Source of the DNA: Streptomyces sp. NBRC 110028
Lineage (GTDB): Bacteria > Actinomycetota > Actinomycetes > Streptomycetales > Streptomycetaceae
Assembly: GCF_001417735.1 (NCBI RefSeq)
Contig: NZ_BBUZ01000028.1
Span: 1-64,000, forward strand
Length of the DNA stretch: 64,000 nucleotides
Direction of reading: 5' to 3'
Part shown: in pieces, positions 42,593-51,743 of the stretch
Layout of the letters: each line of letters begins with the position of its first letter
Position numbering within the stretch: the first letter of the stretch is position 1
Translations under genes and position numbers: made by a program
Notes under the pieces: model-generated
The model's database searches: none
Seen by the model: only the letters and a program-made list of their open reading frames with translations
Told to the model about the DNA's origin: nothing

Positions 42593-43960
42593 CTACGGGC
42601 GCCAGGAGACGCGGTGTTCGGCCAGGTGCGACAGGACCGCGTGGTTCGCCTCCCATCCGTCCGGGAACTTCACCGTCACGCCCAGCTGCACGGGCTCCGT
42701 CGACGGATGCTCGTCCAGCAGCTCCGCCACCCCCGCCCGGCACACCACCACACACGCGTGCCGGTGGCGCGAGGCCAGCACGCACAGCCGGCCCGTCTCC
42801 AGATGGAAGGCCGTCGCGTCGGGGCGGCCGGACAGCGGGTGGAGCACCACCGTCAGGTCGAACTCACGTCCCTGGAGTCGGTTAGCCGTGTCCACGGTGA
42901 CGCCCGACACCCCCAGCCCCGCCAGCGCCGCCCGCACGGCCGCCGCCTGGTCGCGGTGCGCGGTGCCGACGGCGATCCGGTCGGCCGTCAGCGGCGCCGG
43001 CTCGTCGGCGCGCTCGCTGACCGCCGCGCCGCCCCGGTCCAGCGTCCGCCGGACCACCTGGGCCACGGCCGCCACCGCCTCCGGGTCGGTGCGCGGCGTG
43101 TGGCGGGCCGGAAGCTCCAACAGCCCCCACCCCGAGACGGCGGCCTCGTCCAGCACCCGGTCCGGCCCCGAACCGTCCGAGGGCACCCCGAAGCTCAGCC
43201 GCCGGTCGCCGTGGCCGGTGCCGCTGCGGAACGGCGTGTACGGATAGAACGCGTCCGACACCAGCGGCGCGGCCGAAGCGGGCAGCCGCCAGGACACCGG
43301 CAGCCGGTGCTGCGGAAGCCGCGGGTTGTGCGCCAGGAGCGTGGTCACCGCGCTCGCCGACGGGTCGTACGACAGCCCCGCCCACTGATCGGCGCCCACC
43401 ACGCTGAACGGGTCCAGCTGCCCGGGGTCGCCGACGAACAGCGCCCGCTCGAAGAGCCCCGCGACGGCCAGCAGCGCGTCCGAGCGCATCTGGTACGCCT
43501 CGTCCACGATCGCGTGGCTCCACGGCTCGACGTTCTTGACGTGGGCCCATTTCGCGGCGGTGGACACCACGATGCCGAGCCCGGCCAGGTCGGCGACCTT
43601 CGCGGAGCAGCGCACCGCCGGATGGTCGTCGAGCACGGGGTCGTACGGATGCGGATCGCTGCTGTGCAACCGGCCGACCGGAAGGTCCGGGTCCGCCGTG
43701 GCGAGCCGGTCCACCAGGTCGTCCACCTGCGCGTTGGTCTGCGCGACCACCATCAGTGGCCGCCCGGCGGCGGCCAGCTCCCGGGCCGCCCGGACGACCA
43801 GCGTCGACTTGCCCGCACCGGGCGGGGAATCCACGACGACACCGCGGTGGGTGCCGTGCAGCGTGTCGTGCAGGATCGCGTCGGTCGCGCGCGCGGCCGC
43901 GGCCGACGGGTCGAACGGCTCGCCCTTCCCCGTACGGGCCGCCCGGTCCGTGGCGATCAA
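42593..43960 (-). CDS. SF1-type helicase/AAA ATPase of a three-gene nuclease module
   Basis: 455 residues from a TTG start at 43960 that overlaps the stop of the upstream gene. Walker A SPPGAGKS (45-52), Walker B IVDEA (151-155), motif III GDPGQL (177-182), SWR (223-225), motif V-like DTANRLQGREFD and a motif VI-like LCVLASRHRHAC are in the right order for superfamily 1 (UvrD/RecD/Upf1-like) helicases, though only the two RecA-like cores are present. Likely a DNA (or RNA) translocase working with the two genes upstream. Last in the operon. Confidence 0.85.
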   Translation of the reverse strand: MIATDRAARTGKGEPFDPSAAAARATDAILHDTLHGTHRGVVVDSPPGAGKSTLVVRAARELAAAGRPLMVVAQTNAQVDDLVDRLATADPDLPVGRLHSSDPHPYDPVLDDHPAVRCSAKVADLAGLGIVVSTAAKWAHVKNVEPWSHAIVDEAYQMRSDALLAVAGLFERALFVGDPGQLDPFSVVGADQWAGLSYDPSASAVTTLLAHNPRLPQHRLPVSWRLPASAAPLVSDAFYPYTPFRSGTGHGDRRLSFGVPSDGSGPDRVLDEAAVSGWGLLELPARHTPRTDPEAVAAVAQVVRRTLDRGGAAVSERADEPAPLTADRIAVGTAHRDQAAAVRAALAGLGVSGVTVDTANRLQGREFDLTVVLHPLSGRPDATAFHLETGRLCVLASRHRHACVVVCRAGVAELLDEHPSTEPVQLGVTVKFPDGWEANHAVLSHLAEHRVSWRP

Positions 43961-45531
43961 AGGTAGTCCTCCTCGGTCACGGGGTCGGCGTCCTGCGCGG
44001 CCGGGTCCGGCGGGCCGCCGTGGGTCCACGGGGTGCTCTCGGGGCCGGGCAGCTCGGGCCCACCCCGGGGCGCGTGCTCGAACAGCGTCCAGCACACCCG
44101 GTCGCCCGGCTCGGGCACCGAACCCGGCTCCGGCTCCTTGCCCCGGCCCATCCCACCGGTCAGCCGGACCACCAGCATCCCCGGGGCGTCCTCCCCGGCG
44201 AACTCCCCGGTCTGCGTCCGGCCGTCGTCCGTCAGCCGGTACAGCTTCATCCGCTCGGCCAGGTGCGGACGGTCCTCGGTGCGCACCGTGACCAGTGGCC
44301 TCGGCCGTGGCACCTTCGCCTCCGACCAGGCCATCTCCACCTCGGTGACCTCGCCCGCGAACGCCTCCCCGGACAGCCGCCGCCCCGCCATGACCAGCGG
44401 ATCGTCCAGCGCCTCCTGCGCGTCCAGCTGGGCCTGCGCGGTCTCGCGCGCCGCGAGCTTCTGCGCCGCCGTCACCGCGTCGTCCCGCTTCGGCTGGGGC
44501 GGTTCACCGGCCCGCAGCCGGTCCCGGTGGGCCGTGTACGACCAGCGGTCCCGCTTCCAGCGGTCCGCCACCCGCGCCCCCTCCGGCAGCTCCCGCAGCA
44601 GATCCACGCCCCGCCACAGCGCGTCCCAGGTGGGGCGCAGCTGGGAGGCGATCAGCTCGCGCAGCTCCGCCTCGGCCATCCGCAGCCGTGCCTCCCCTCC
44701 GGCGACGCCGCCGGTCACCTCGGACCGCGCCGCGTCGTACCGGGACATCGCCGGGGCCAGCAGCTTGTTGTCGAACGCCGGATCGGTGGCGGGGCCCGCG
44801 GGCGGGTGGAGCAGCTGCCCGTCCCCGTCCCGCGCCGACTCGGTGTGCAGCGCCGCCTCCGCGCCCGGGACGCCCTCCGGCGGGTCGATCCAGGCCAGCA
44901 GCGATCCCAGGTGCTGGTCCTCCAGGTTGCTCTGCCCGGTCGCCCAGTGGCGGCCCAGCAGCTCGGTCAGCGACAGCAGCAGCGAGGAGCCGGGCACCCG
45001 GGACCGCTCCCCGTAGTGCGTCAGCCACCGGCCGAGCAGCGGTACGCGCGCGGGCGCCGGGAACGGCGTCTCCGGGTCCTGCTCGGCGGTGCGCCGGAAC
45101 CGCATCGACCGCCCCAGCAGCCGGACGAACGCCACGCCCGCGCCGCTGGGCACCAGCAGCTGCGGCGCGTCCGCGCACAGCTCGACCTGGACCGGCACCT
45201 TCTTCCCGGTCTCCGGGTCGGTCTCCTTGCGCTCCTCCAGCTCGACGTCGTCCGCGTACCCCTCCAGGTACGGAAGCATCTCCTCCGCCAGTTCGGAGAG
45301 GAACGCGAACCGCAGATCACGGTTGCGCGGCTGCGCGACGACCAGCAGCCGCGGCGCGTCCCGGTCGGTGCCCACCAGCGCCCCGAGCGGCGCGCCCGTC
45401 TCGCCCGCGGTGGTCAGCGGGACGAACGCCAGCGGCCGCCGCGACAGATGCCGGTGCCGCACCGTGGCGGCGGGCCGCGCCCGGCCCTCCCGGACGGCTT
45501 CCATCCGGGCCAGCGTGGTGATCAGCGACAT
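43957..45531 (-). CDS. Unknown protein, middle gene of the nuclease-helicase module
   Basis: 524 residues from the ATG at 45531. Begins SLITTLARMEAVREGRARPA, followed by a beta-rich region (RRPLAFVPLTTAGETGAPLG, LLVVAQPRNRDLRFAFLSEL). A long charged helical middle (DALWRGVDLLRELPEGARVA and following) precedes a beta-rich C-terminal part (VEMAWSEAKVPRPRPLVTVR, MLVVRLTGGMGRG). No catalytic motif that I recognise. It overlaps the nuclease gene by 10 bases and the helicase by 4, so all three are made together, and it may hold the complex together. Confidence 0.75.
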   Translation of the reverse strand: MSLITTLARMEAVREGRARPAATVRHRHLSRRPLAFVPLTTAGETGAPLGALVGTDRDAPRLLVVAQPRNRDLRFAFLSELAEEMLPYLEGYADDVELEERKETDPETGKKVPVQVELCADAPQLLVPSGAGVAFVRLLGRSMRFRRTAEQDPETPFPAPARVPLLGRWLTHYGERSRVPGSSLLLSLTELLGRHWATGQSNLEDQHLGSLLAWIDPPEGVPGAEAALHTESARDGDGQLLHPPAGPATDPAFDNKLLAPAMSRYDAARSEVTGGVAGGEARLRMAEAELRELIASQLRPTWDALWRGVDLLRELPEGARVADRWKRDRWSYTAHRDRLRAGEPPQPKRDDAVTAAQKLAARETAQAQLDAQEALDDPLVMAGRRLSGEAFAGEVTEVEMAWSEAKVPRPRPLVTVRTEDRPHLAERMKLYRLTDDGRTQTGEFAGEDAPGMLVVRLTGGMGRGKEPEPGSVPEPGDRVCWTLFEHAPRGGPELPGPESTPWTHGGPPDPAAQDADPVTEEDYL

Positions 45532-46796
45532 ACCGCCTCCGCAGGTCCCGGGGCGAGGGCCAGGGCCTCGGCGCGCAGGGCCGCCGCGCGCCGCAGGGTG
45601 TCCACGGCCGGGTCGCCGGTCGGCGCCGGGTCGTCCCCGCCCTCCAGGGCGGCCGTGAGCACGGCCTCCACCGTGGTCAGCCCGCCCAGCTCGCCCCGGA
45701 CGCCGCGCCCCAGCGACTCGACGGCGCCGGTCGCCCGGGCCCGCGCCCGGCAGTGGAGGGCCAGCTCGCAGGTGGACAGGCACTCGGGCGCGTACGCCGC
45801 GTCCACCGCCTCGACCGCGGCGGTCAGCTCCTCGACGGGCCGGGTCGGGGTCCGGCCGTCCTCGGTGAGCCGCAGGTCGAAGGTGGTGCCCTCGGGGAGG
45901 GCGGCGGCGATCTCCTCGATCCGGGTGAGCCGGCCCAGCTGCCGCCGGGTCACGGCCAGCTGCTTGCGCACATCGACGAGCTCGGCGGTCGGCAGGTTGG
46001 AGAAGTCCTTGGGGCAGACGAGCAGCACTTCGTGCCGCACCCGGGCCGGGACGCCGTCCTCCTTGCCCTCCGGACCCTCCGTGACCTCCCCGAGGTGCGC
46101 CGCGACCCGCTCGAGGGCCAGGGCGTAGACGGCCGACTGCCGGGCCGCCGCGCCGACCTTGGCCGGGTCGGCGGCGCCGTCCACCATGGGGAAGGACTTG
46201 ATCTCGATGACCGTCCAGGAGCCGTCGGGGTGCACCACGACCGCGTCCGGCTCCAGGAAGGCGGGGGAGCCCGCGACGTCCAGGCTCACCATCGGATGGT
46301 CGAGCAGCGCCCACCGCCCCGCCGCCGTGGCCTCCCGCAGCGCCAGCGCCGTACGGGCCGTGCGCCCTTGGAGACCGGCCGCCGTCAGATCGGGGGTCGC
46401 GGTGGTGTCCGGGTCGGGCGCGGCCGAACCGTCCGCCAGCCGCTCGTGCAACAGCCGCATGAGCAGCGCGCCGCGGTCGGCCTTGACCCGGGCCTCGAAG
46501 GTGTTGCCGCGCTGGTGCGCGAACTGGGACTGGCCGAAGGGCGCGGGCGTCCCGAGCGCCCGCGCGAGCGCGCCCTTGTCGACCCCGGCGCCGTCGAGCA
46601 ACGCCCGGCGGCGGCAACCGGGGTTGGCCGCCAGCGCGGCCAGCGCGCGGGCGTCCATCGGGTGCGGAACGGCGGACGGGCCGCGCAGCTCAGCGAGCCG
46701 GTGCCGCAGCGCTGTCGGAGCCGCTGCCGCCCGCACCGGTGCCCCGGGCGCGGCCGGCACCGGCACCGGCTTGCCGTCCGAGGCCGTCGCCGCCAT
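45522..46796 (-). CDS. RecB/Cas4-like PD-(D/E)XK nuclease with four candidate Fe-S cysteines
   Basis: 424 residues from the ATG at 46796 (an ATG at 46658 would avoid overlap with the PAP2 gene). Nuclease core: LEPDAVVVHPDG (Asp184), TVIEIKSF (Glu198, Lys200) and the RecB-type QSAVY (Gln220, Tyr224). One Cys before the core (Cys61) and three after it (Cys339, Cys343, Cys349 in CLSTCELALHC) match the iron-sulphur arrangement of AddB, Cas4 and Dna2. No CRISPR array or cas genes are near, so it is a repair or defence nuclease rather than an adaptation factor. Confidence 0.8.
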   Translation of the reverse strand: MAATASDGKPVPVPAAPGAPVRAAAAPTALRHRLAELRGPSAVPHPMDARALAALAANPGCRRRALLDGAGVDKGALARALGTPAPFGQSQFAHQRGNTFEARVKADRGALLMRLLHERLADGSAAPDPDTTATPDLTAAGLQGRTARTALALREATAAGRWALLDHPMVSLDVAGSPAFLEPDAVVVHPDGSWTVIEIKSFPMVDGAADPAKVGAAARQSAVYALALERVAAHLGEVTEGPEGKEDGVPARVRHEVLLVCPKDFSNLPTAELVDVRKQLAVTRRQLGRLTRIEEIAAALPEGTTFDLRLTEDGRTPTRPVEELTAAVEAVDAAYAPECLSTCELALHCRARARATGAVESLGRGVRGELGGLTTVEAVLTAALEGGDDPAPTGDPAVDTLRRAAALRAEALALAPGPAEAVCR

Positions 46797-47796
46797 CCGT
46801 ACGTTGCCTGTCCGCGCCCCTGCCCTGCTGTCGGGGGATCCGTTCCCGTTCACGGGCCGAAGTCTCGCACTTGTCACTGACATTCGCGGCCGCGCCGGGG
46901 TTTCCGACCGGGTTTCCGGCGGCGCCCGCCTCCGTGGAGACGTCCGCGGAGGCGGGCGTGGAGGCGTCCGTGGAGACATCGGCCGTACGGGCCGCGGCGC
47001 CGGTCGCGGTGACGGCGCGGGCCGGGCGGAAGCGCTCGCGGACGGTGTCCGCCAGCCGCAGCGCGGGCCGGGTCAGCAGCGCCCCGACCCCCACGGCGGC
47101 GGCGCCGGCGGCCGCGTCGAGGAAGTAGTGGTTCGCGGTGCCCATCACCACGAGGGCGATGACCAGCGGATAGGCCACGGCGACGATCTTCGCCCACACC
47201 GAGCGCCCCTGCCACCACAGCGCTATGCCGCACCACAGCGCCCAGCCCACGTGGAGGCTCGGCATCGCCGCGTACTGGTTGGTGAGTCCGCCCATGCCGC
47301 GCGGCGCGCTCGCCTCACCGCCCCACCAGCCGTACGAGCTGTACTGGGCCATCGTGTCGACGAAGCCCTGGCTCGCCTCCAGCAGCCGCGGCGGGCAGGT
47401 CGGCACCACGACGAATCCGATCAGTCCGATCATCGTGGTGATCAGCAGCCAGGTGCGGGCGAAGCGGTAGTCCGCGGACCGGCCGCGCTTCCACAGCCAC
47501 ACCAGGACCGCCGGGGTGGCCGCGTAATGCAGCGACGCGTACACGAAGTCGGCCGGTATGCCTATCCAGGCGTGGCTGGTGAACACGTCGTTGAGCGGCG
47601 ACTCGAAGTCGATGTTGAACCGCCGCTCGAAACGGAGGATCGCCAGGCCGTGTTCGACGGCCGTGGACACATCGCCTTGGCCCAGAAGCCGACCGCCCGC
47701 GTACGCGAGGTACACCACCGCGATCAACGGCAGCTCGGTCCACCAACGGGGCCGACTGCCCAGTGTCACTCCGGCACGGGGCGCGGTTTGGGGCAT
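46690..47796 (-). CDS. PAP2 superfamily phosphatase, integral membrane
   Basis: 368 residues from the ATG at 47796. Six or so membrane spans (for example LPLIAVVYLAYAGGRLLG, TWLLITTMIGLIGFVVVP, WAKIVAVAYPLVIALVVMG). The PAP2 motifs are AAMPSLHVGWALW (motif 2 Ser/His) and GTANHYFLDAAAG (motif 3 His/Asp), typical of the inositol-phosphotransferase-like PAP2 branch. A long Ala/Ser/Arg tail (about 100 residues) overlaps the nuclease gene by 107 bp in another frame, which is unusual; either this tail or the nuclease N-terminus may be over-called. Confidence 0.87.
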   Translation of the reverse strand: MPQTAPRAGVTLGSRPRWWTELPLIAVVYLAYAGGRLLGQGDVSTAVEHGLAILRFERRFNIDFESPLNDVFTSHAWIGIPADFVYASLHYAATPAVLVWLWKRGRSADYRFARTWLLITTMIGLIGFVVVPTCPPRLLEASQGFVDTMAQYSSYGWWGGEASAPRGMGGLTNQYAAMPSLHVGWALWCGIALWWQGRSVWAKIVAVAYPLVIALVVMGTANHYFLDAAAGAAAVGVGALLTRPALRLADTVRERFRPARAVTATGAAARTADVSTDASTPASADVSTEAGAAGNPVGNPGAAANVSDKCETSARERERIPRQQGRGADRQRTDGGDGLGRQAGAGAGRARGTGAGGSGSDSAAAPAR

Positions 47797-48095
47797 CCGG
47801 ACGCTCTCCCAGTTAAAAGTCGGGCGGCCACAATATGGCGCGCGATCAACCGTACGGTGTAGTCGAGGCGGTCCCCGCACCGCCCCCGGAGACCCACGGC
47901 CCAGGACCGCGCGAGGGAGAAGACGCCGGGAGTGCCCCCGAGGTTGCCTCTCGATCACGTGCGCGATGATGGATGGACGGCGGATGGACAGAGTTCTGTT
48001 CGCCGGGGCGCGTACAGCGCAGGTATCCGCGGGCGGCCGCGTGTCACGGCGCGCGGGGCGCGCGGCAGGCACGTATCCGGTGAAAGGCGACCCCC

Positions 48096-48689
48096 ATGGC
48101 ACCACGCATCCTCCTGGCCCGGCACGGACAGACGCGGTGGTCGCTCCTGGGCAAGCACACCGGCCGTACGGACATTCCGCTGCTGGACGAGGGGCGACGC
48201 GGCGCCAAACTGCTCGGTGAGCGGCTGCACCAGGACCCGTGGGCGGGCCTGCCGGACGTCGAGGTGCGCACCAGTCCGCTCGTACGCGCCAAGGAGACCT
48301 GCGAACTGGCGGGCTTCGGCGACCGGGCGCAGGAGTGGGACGCCCTGCTGGAGTGGGACTACGGCGCCTACGAGGGGATGACCCCGGACGAGATCAAGGC
48401 GGCCCGCCCGGGCTGGCTCATCTGGCGCGACGGCGTCCCCGAGGGCGAGTCCCTGGCCGCGATCACCGCCCGGGCGGACGCGGTGGTGGAGTGGGCGCGC
48501 TCCGCCGACCGCGATGTGCTGGTCTTCGCGCACGGCCACATCCTGCGCACCCTGGGGGCCCGCTGGCTCGGCTACGACGCCTCCTTCGCGGCCCGCGTAC
48601 GCCTCGACCCCACGTCCCTGTCGATCCTGGGCTGGGCGTACGGCGAACCGGCCATCGAGCGCTGGAACGACACCGGGCACCTGGCCTGA
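48096..48689 (+). CDS. Histidine phosphatase family protein
   Basis: 197 residues. RILLARHGQTRWS has the RHG catalytic His, TSPLVRAKETCELAGF the second Arg, and VLVFAHGHILRTLG the second His. LEWDYGAYEGMTPDEI carries the acid Glu. It belongs to the phosphoglycerate-mutase-like (acid phosphatase/SixA-like) superfamily. Its substrate is unknown. It is divergent from the PAP2 gene across a 299-bp gap where I see no other gene. Confidence 0.92.
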   Translation: MAPRILLARHGQTRWSLLGKHTGRTDIPLLDEGRRGAKLLGERLHQDPWAGLPDVEVRTSPLVRAKETCELAGFGDRAQEWDALLEWDYGAYEGMTPDEIKAARPGWLIWRDGVPEGESLAAITARADAVVEWARSADRDVLVFAHGHILRTLGARWLGYDASFAARVRLDPTSLSILGWAYGEPAIERWNDTGHLA

Positions 48690-48737
48690 CCCCCGCCGGC
48701 ACACCGGCCACGGCGGGCGGGTCGGGCAGACCCACCG

Positions 48738-50087
48738 TCAGGCCGGGCTCTCGCGGCCGGTCTGCTGATAGCGGGCGAGGAATCCGGCGACCGTCGCGTT
48801 GCGGCCGTGCGGGCGCAGCAGGCGGGCGGTGTCCTCCAGCATCCGGCGGATCCGGGAGGACGTGACCTGGTTCAGCAGGCCCAGGGCGCGGTCCGCCGCC
48901 GCGGCGGCCGCCTCCGGCTCGCCGTCCGCGACCAGGTCGCTCGCCAGCTCCGTGGTGAACAGGGCGATGTTGCGGGTGAAGTGGGGCTTCTGGAGGCAGA
49001 CCGCGCGGCGCGCGTGCTCCGCCGCGCGCCCCCAGTCGCCCAGCGCCGACCAGCACTGCGCCTCCAGGCCCTCCAGTTCGGCCTCGCCGAAGAAGGTCAT
49101 CCACTCCGGGTCGTCGTCGCGGGGGCCGCGGCCGAAGAGCGCCTGGGCGCGCAGCAGGGCCCGTTCACAGCCGCCGCGGTCCGCCAGCCAGGCCCGGCCG
49201 CCCGCCTCGCGCAGCGCGATGAGCGACAGCAGCCGGGGCGAGGCGAGCCGCCGCGCGGCCCGCTGCGCGGCCTGGGCTGCGCGCACGGCCTCGCGGGGGC
49301 GGCCCGCGTCGCGGGCCAGGAAGGCGGTGTTGCAGAACGCGTGGGCCTCCAGGGCCGGATCGCCCGTGACGCGCGCGGTGGCCAGCGCCTCCGCGTAGTG
49401 CGAGCGGGCGTCGGTGAGCCGCCCGGAGTCATGGGCGAGCCAGCCCACCGAGATGGCCAGCTCACCCGCGCCCGCGTACAGCCGCTCCGCGACGGAGCGG
49501 CTGTGGCCGCCCGCGTCGAGCAGCGTGTACGCGGCGCTCAGCGGGCGGGCGGTGTGGACGTAGAGGCTGTCCGCGCCGTGCCGGTCGTCCAGCAGCCGGA
49601 TCCGGCGCACGGCCTCCTCCACGGCGGCCGCTTCGGCCTGCCCGGCCCGCCGGGGGGTTCGCACGGCCTCGGCGGCTGCCGCCGCCCCGCCGGCCATGAA
49701 CGCACGCCGTAGCAGTTCGCTCTCCTCGAAGATGTCGATGTCGGCCGGGGCGCGGGGCTCCGGCTCCGGGCGGGGTGCCGGTACGGCGGCGGGTCCGACC
49801 GGGCGGCCCCGGACCGCCTCGCGCGGGGTGAACCCCAGGTCGGTGAGGGTGCGGCCGGGGAACATATGCCGGAAGACGCGCTCGTAGGCGTAGTTGGGGC
49901 AGCGGATCGCCCCCGACTCGACGCGGCCGATGTAGCGCGCGTCACAGGAGACCTGTTCGCCGATCTCGCGGGCCGCGCGCCGTACGGACGCCGCGAACTC
50001 GGCCGGTGAGAGCTGCCCGCGTAACAGCCGGAACGCGGTGTTCGGCCGGCGAGGCGGAGAAGACGACGATTCCGGAAGCGGCCTCAT
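48738..50087 (-). CDS. XRE-type regulator with TPR-like C-terminal domain
   Basis: 449 residues. N-terminal helix-turn-helix-like region (TAFRLLRGQLSPAEFAASVR, ARYIGRVESGAIRCPNYAYE), a Pro-rich linker, then TPR-like helical repeats (AGELAISVGWLAHDSGRLTD, HYAEALATARVTGDPALEAH, ELEGLEAQCWSALGDWGRAA). AGGGAGG precedes the ATG at 50087. Proteins of this shape regulate development and antibiotic production in Streptomyces. It is divergent from the small gene at 50292, a pairing that is common in this genus by memory. Confidence 0.82.
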   Translation of the reverse strand: MRPLPESSSSPPRRPNTAFRLLRGQLSPAEFAASVRRAAREIGEQVSCDARYIGRVESGAIRCPNYAYERVFRHMFPGRTLTDLGFTPREAVRGRPVGPAAVPAPRPEPEPRAPADIDIFEESELLRRAFMAGGAAAAAEAVRTPRRAGQAEAAAVEEAVRRIRLLDDRHGADSLYVHTARPLSAAYTLLDAGGHSRSVAERLYAGAGELAISVGWLAHDSGRLTDARSHYAEALATARVTGDPALEAHAFCNTAFLARDAGRPREAVRAAQAAQRAARRLASPRLLSLIALREAGGRAWLADRGGCERALLRAQALFGRGPRDDDPEWMTFFGEAELEGLEAQCWSALGDWGRAAEHARRAVCLQKPHFTRNIALFTTELASDLVADGEPEAAAAAADRALGLLNQVTSSRIRRMLEDTARLLRPHGRNATVAGFLARYQQTGRESPA

Positions 50088-50291
50088 GGTGACCCTCCCT
50101 ACGGTGCTGCCGTGTCGGCGGGGGAGCACCGTACCGGTTAAGACGTTCCTGACATGGGGATGTTTCCGGCAATAAAGACAAGTCGCCTGCGATCTGCCAT
50201 GAACTGCCATCCTTTACGGCGGCATTCGGCCGTAGCCGTTGACACTGCCGAGCGTTGAACCCTGTGCAACCCGATGAAGAGGGAGGCCGGA

Positions 50292-50687
50292 GTGGACATC
50301 AGCCGCTCGCGGACGACTGCCCAACATCACCCGCGCCAGGACTGCGATCTGGTCACCGTGCCCGCCCGCCAAGGGCTGGAGGCGGTGGACATCCTGCGCC
50401 GCGGCTGCGACGGCCTCGGCCCCGTGATGCACGACAACGCCTGCGACACCCTCGGCTTCCTGGTGCCGCCCGGCACCGCGGACGGCTGGGACATGCCGGG
50501 CAGCGCCTGCACCCAGACGGCCGGGCGCGGCATGCGGATAAACGACGGCGGCGCCCCGGGACAGGCCCCCACCCACTGGCTGGTGCCGCCGGACGCCGCG
50601 TACACCGGGGCCACCGACCCCGCGGAGCTGCGGGCCGCGCTCGGTGAGGCGGCCCGCACGATCGAGGCCGTCGACCGCTGCCAGTGA
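50292..50687 (+). CDS. Conserved hypothetical protein divergent from the TPR regulator
   Basis: 131 residues from the GTG at 50292 with GGGAGG upstream. Cys-containing core DLVTVPARQGLEAVDILRRG followed by CDTLGFLVPPGTADGWDMPG, THWLVPPD and a helical end (AALGEAARTIEAVDRCQ). Its C-terminal style resembles the prim-pol-like Streptomyces proteins, but I cannot assign a family. It is probably controlled from the 204-bp divergent region shared with the regulator. Confidence 0.65.
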   Translation: MDISRSRTTAQHHPRQDCDLVTVPARQGLEAVDILRRGCDGLGPVMHDNACDTLGFLVPPGTADGWDMPGSACTQTAGRGMRINDGGAPGQAPTHWLVPPDAAYTGATDPAELRAALGEAARTIEAVDRCQ

Positions 50688-50744
50688 TCGCTGGTCAGGA
50701 GGGTGCCGAACCGGCTGTCGGTGGCCCGGCCCATACTGGGGCAC

Positions 50745-51638
50745 ATGGCGAAAGGCACGAAGAAGCGACCGGCGGCGCGCGGGCGCGCGGCGGGCCGGGG
50801 GCGCACCCCCGAGCCGATCACCGCCCCCGTCGACGGGGGCCTCGCCGAGCTGGTGCCGGACCGCGACCGCCCGCGCGGCTGGACGCTGCTGCTGGACGGC
50901 AAACCGCAGTCCCATGTGGACCTCGACGACCCCGCTCATCTGGACTTCGAGTACCAGCGGCGGCTCGGCCACGCCGCCGATCTCGCCGCCCCGCCGGGGC
51001 GCCCGCTGCACGCCGTCCACCTGGGCGGCGGCGCCTTCACCCTCGCCCGCTACATCGCGGCCACCCGCCCCCGCTCCACCCAGCAGATCGTCGAGATCGA
51101 CGCCGCGCTCGTCCAGTTCGTACGGCGTGAGCTGCCGCTCGACCCCGGCGCCCGGATACGGGTGCGGGGCGCCGACGCCCGGGCCGGGCTCACCAAGCTG
51201 CCCGAGGGCCGGGCCGATCTGGTCATCGCGGACGTCTTCGGCGGGGCCCGCACCCCCGCCCACCTGACCAGCGCGGAGTTCCTGGCCGAGGTCCGCCGGG
51301 TGCTGCGCCCTGGCGGGCTGTACGCGGCGAACGTCGCCGACGGACCGCCGCTGGCCCATCTGCGCGCCCAGATCGCCACCGCCCGCGCCGCGTTCGCCGA
51401 GGTGTGCCTGACCGCCGACCCCGCCGTGCTGCGCGGCCGCCGCTTCGGCAACGCCGTCCTGCTGGCCGCCGACCACGAGCTGCCGGTGGCCGAGCTGACC
51501 CGCCGCGCCGCCGTGGACCCGCACCCCGCCCGGGTCGAACACGGCCGCGCGCTCGCGGACTTCACCGGTGGCGCGGCGCCGGTCACCGACGCGACCGCCA
51601 CGCGGTCCCCGGCACCTCCGGCGGCCGTTTTCGACTGA
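50745..51638 (+). CDS. Spermidine-synthase-like protein (class I methyltransferase fold)
   Basis: 297 residues. A basic N-terminus (AKGTKKRPAARGRAAGRGR) precedes a spermine/spermidine synthase-like fold: AVHLGGGAFTLARYIAATRP (nucleotide-binding glycine loop), IVEIDAALVQFVR (acidic end of beta2), RADLVIADVFGGAR and FLAEVRRVLRPGGLYAANVAD. Stand-alone members are common in Actinobacteria and may be aminopropyl- or methyltransferases acting on unknown substrates. No speD-like gene is nearby. Confidence 0.82.
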   Translation: MAKGTKKRPAARGRAAGRGRTPEPITAPVDGGLAELVPDRDRPRGWTLLLDGKPQSHVDLDDPAHLDFEYQRRLGHAADLAAPPGRPLHAVHLGGGAFTLARYIAATRPRSTQQIVEIDAALVQFVRRELPLDPGARIRVRGADARAGLTKLPEGRADLVIADVFGGARTPAHLTSAEFLAEVRRVLRPGGLYAANVADGPPLAHLRAQIATARAAFAEVCLTADPAVLRGRRFGNAVLLAADHELPVAELTRRAAVDPHPARVEHGRALADFTGGAAPVTDATATRSPAPPAAVFD

Positions 51639-51743
51639 CCCGCGAAAATCTGTCGCATTCCACAGATCCGGTCGTGTGCCCCGGATCCGCTCGCTAGCGT
51701 GCCCCCCGTACACCACCCCCGACTTCGTACGCAGGGCAGGCAC

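Noticed and set aside
45522..46796. cas4 gene of a CRISPR system
   Set aside because: The nuclease and cysteine layout is Cas4-like, but no array, cas1, cas2 or effector genes are present; the partners are a helicase and an unknown protein.
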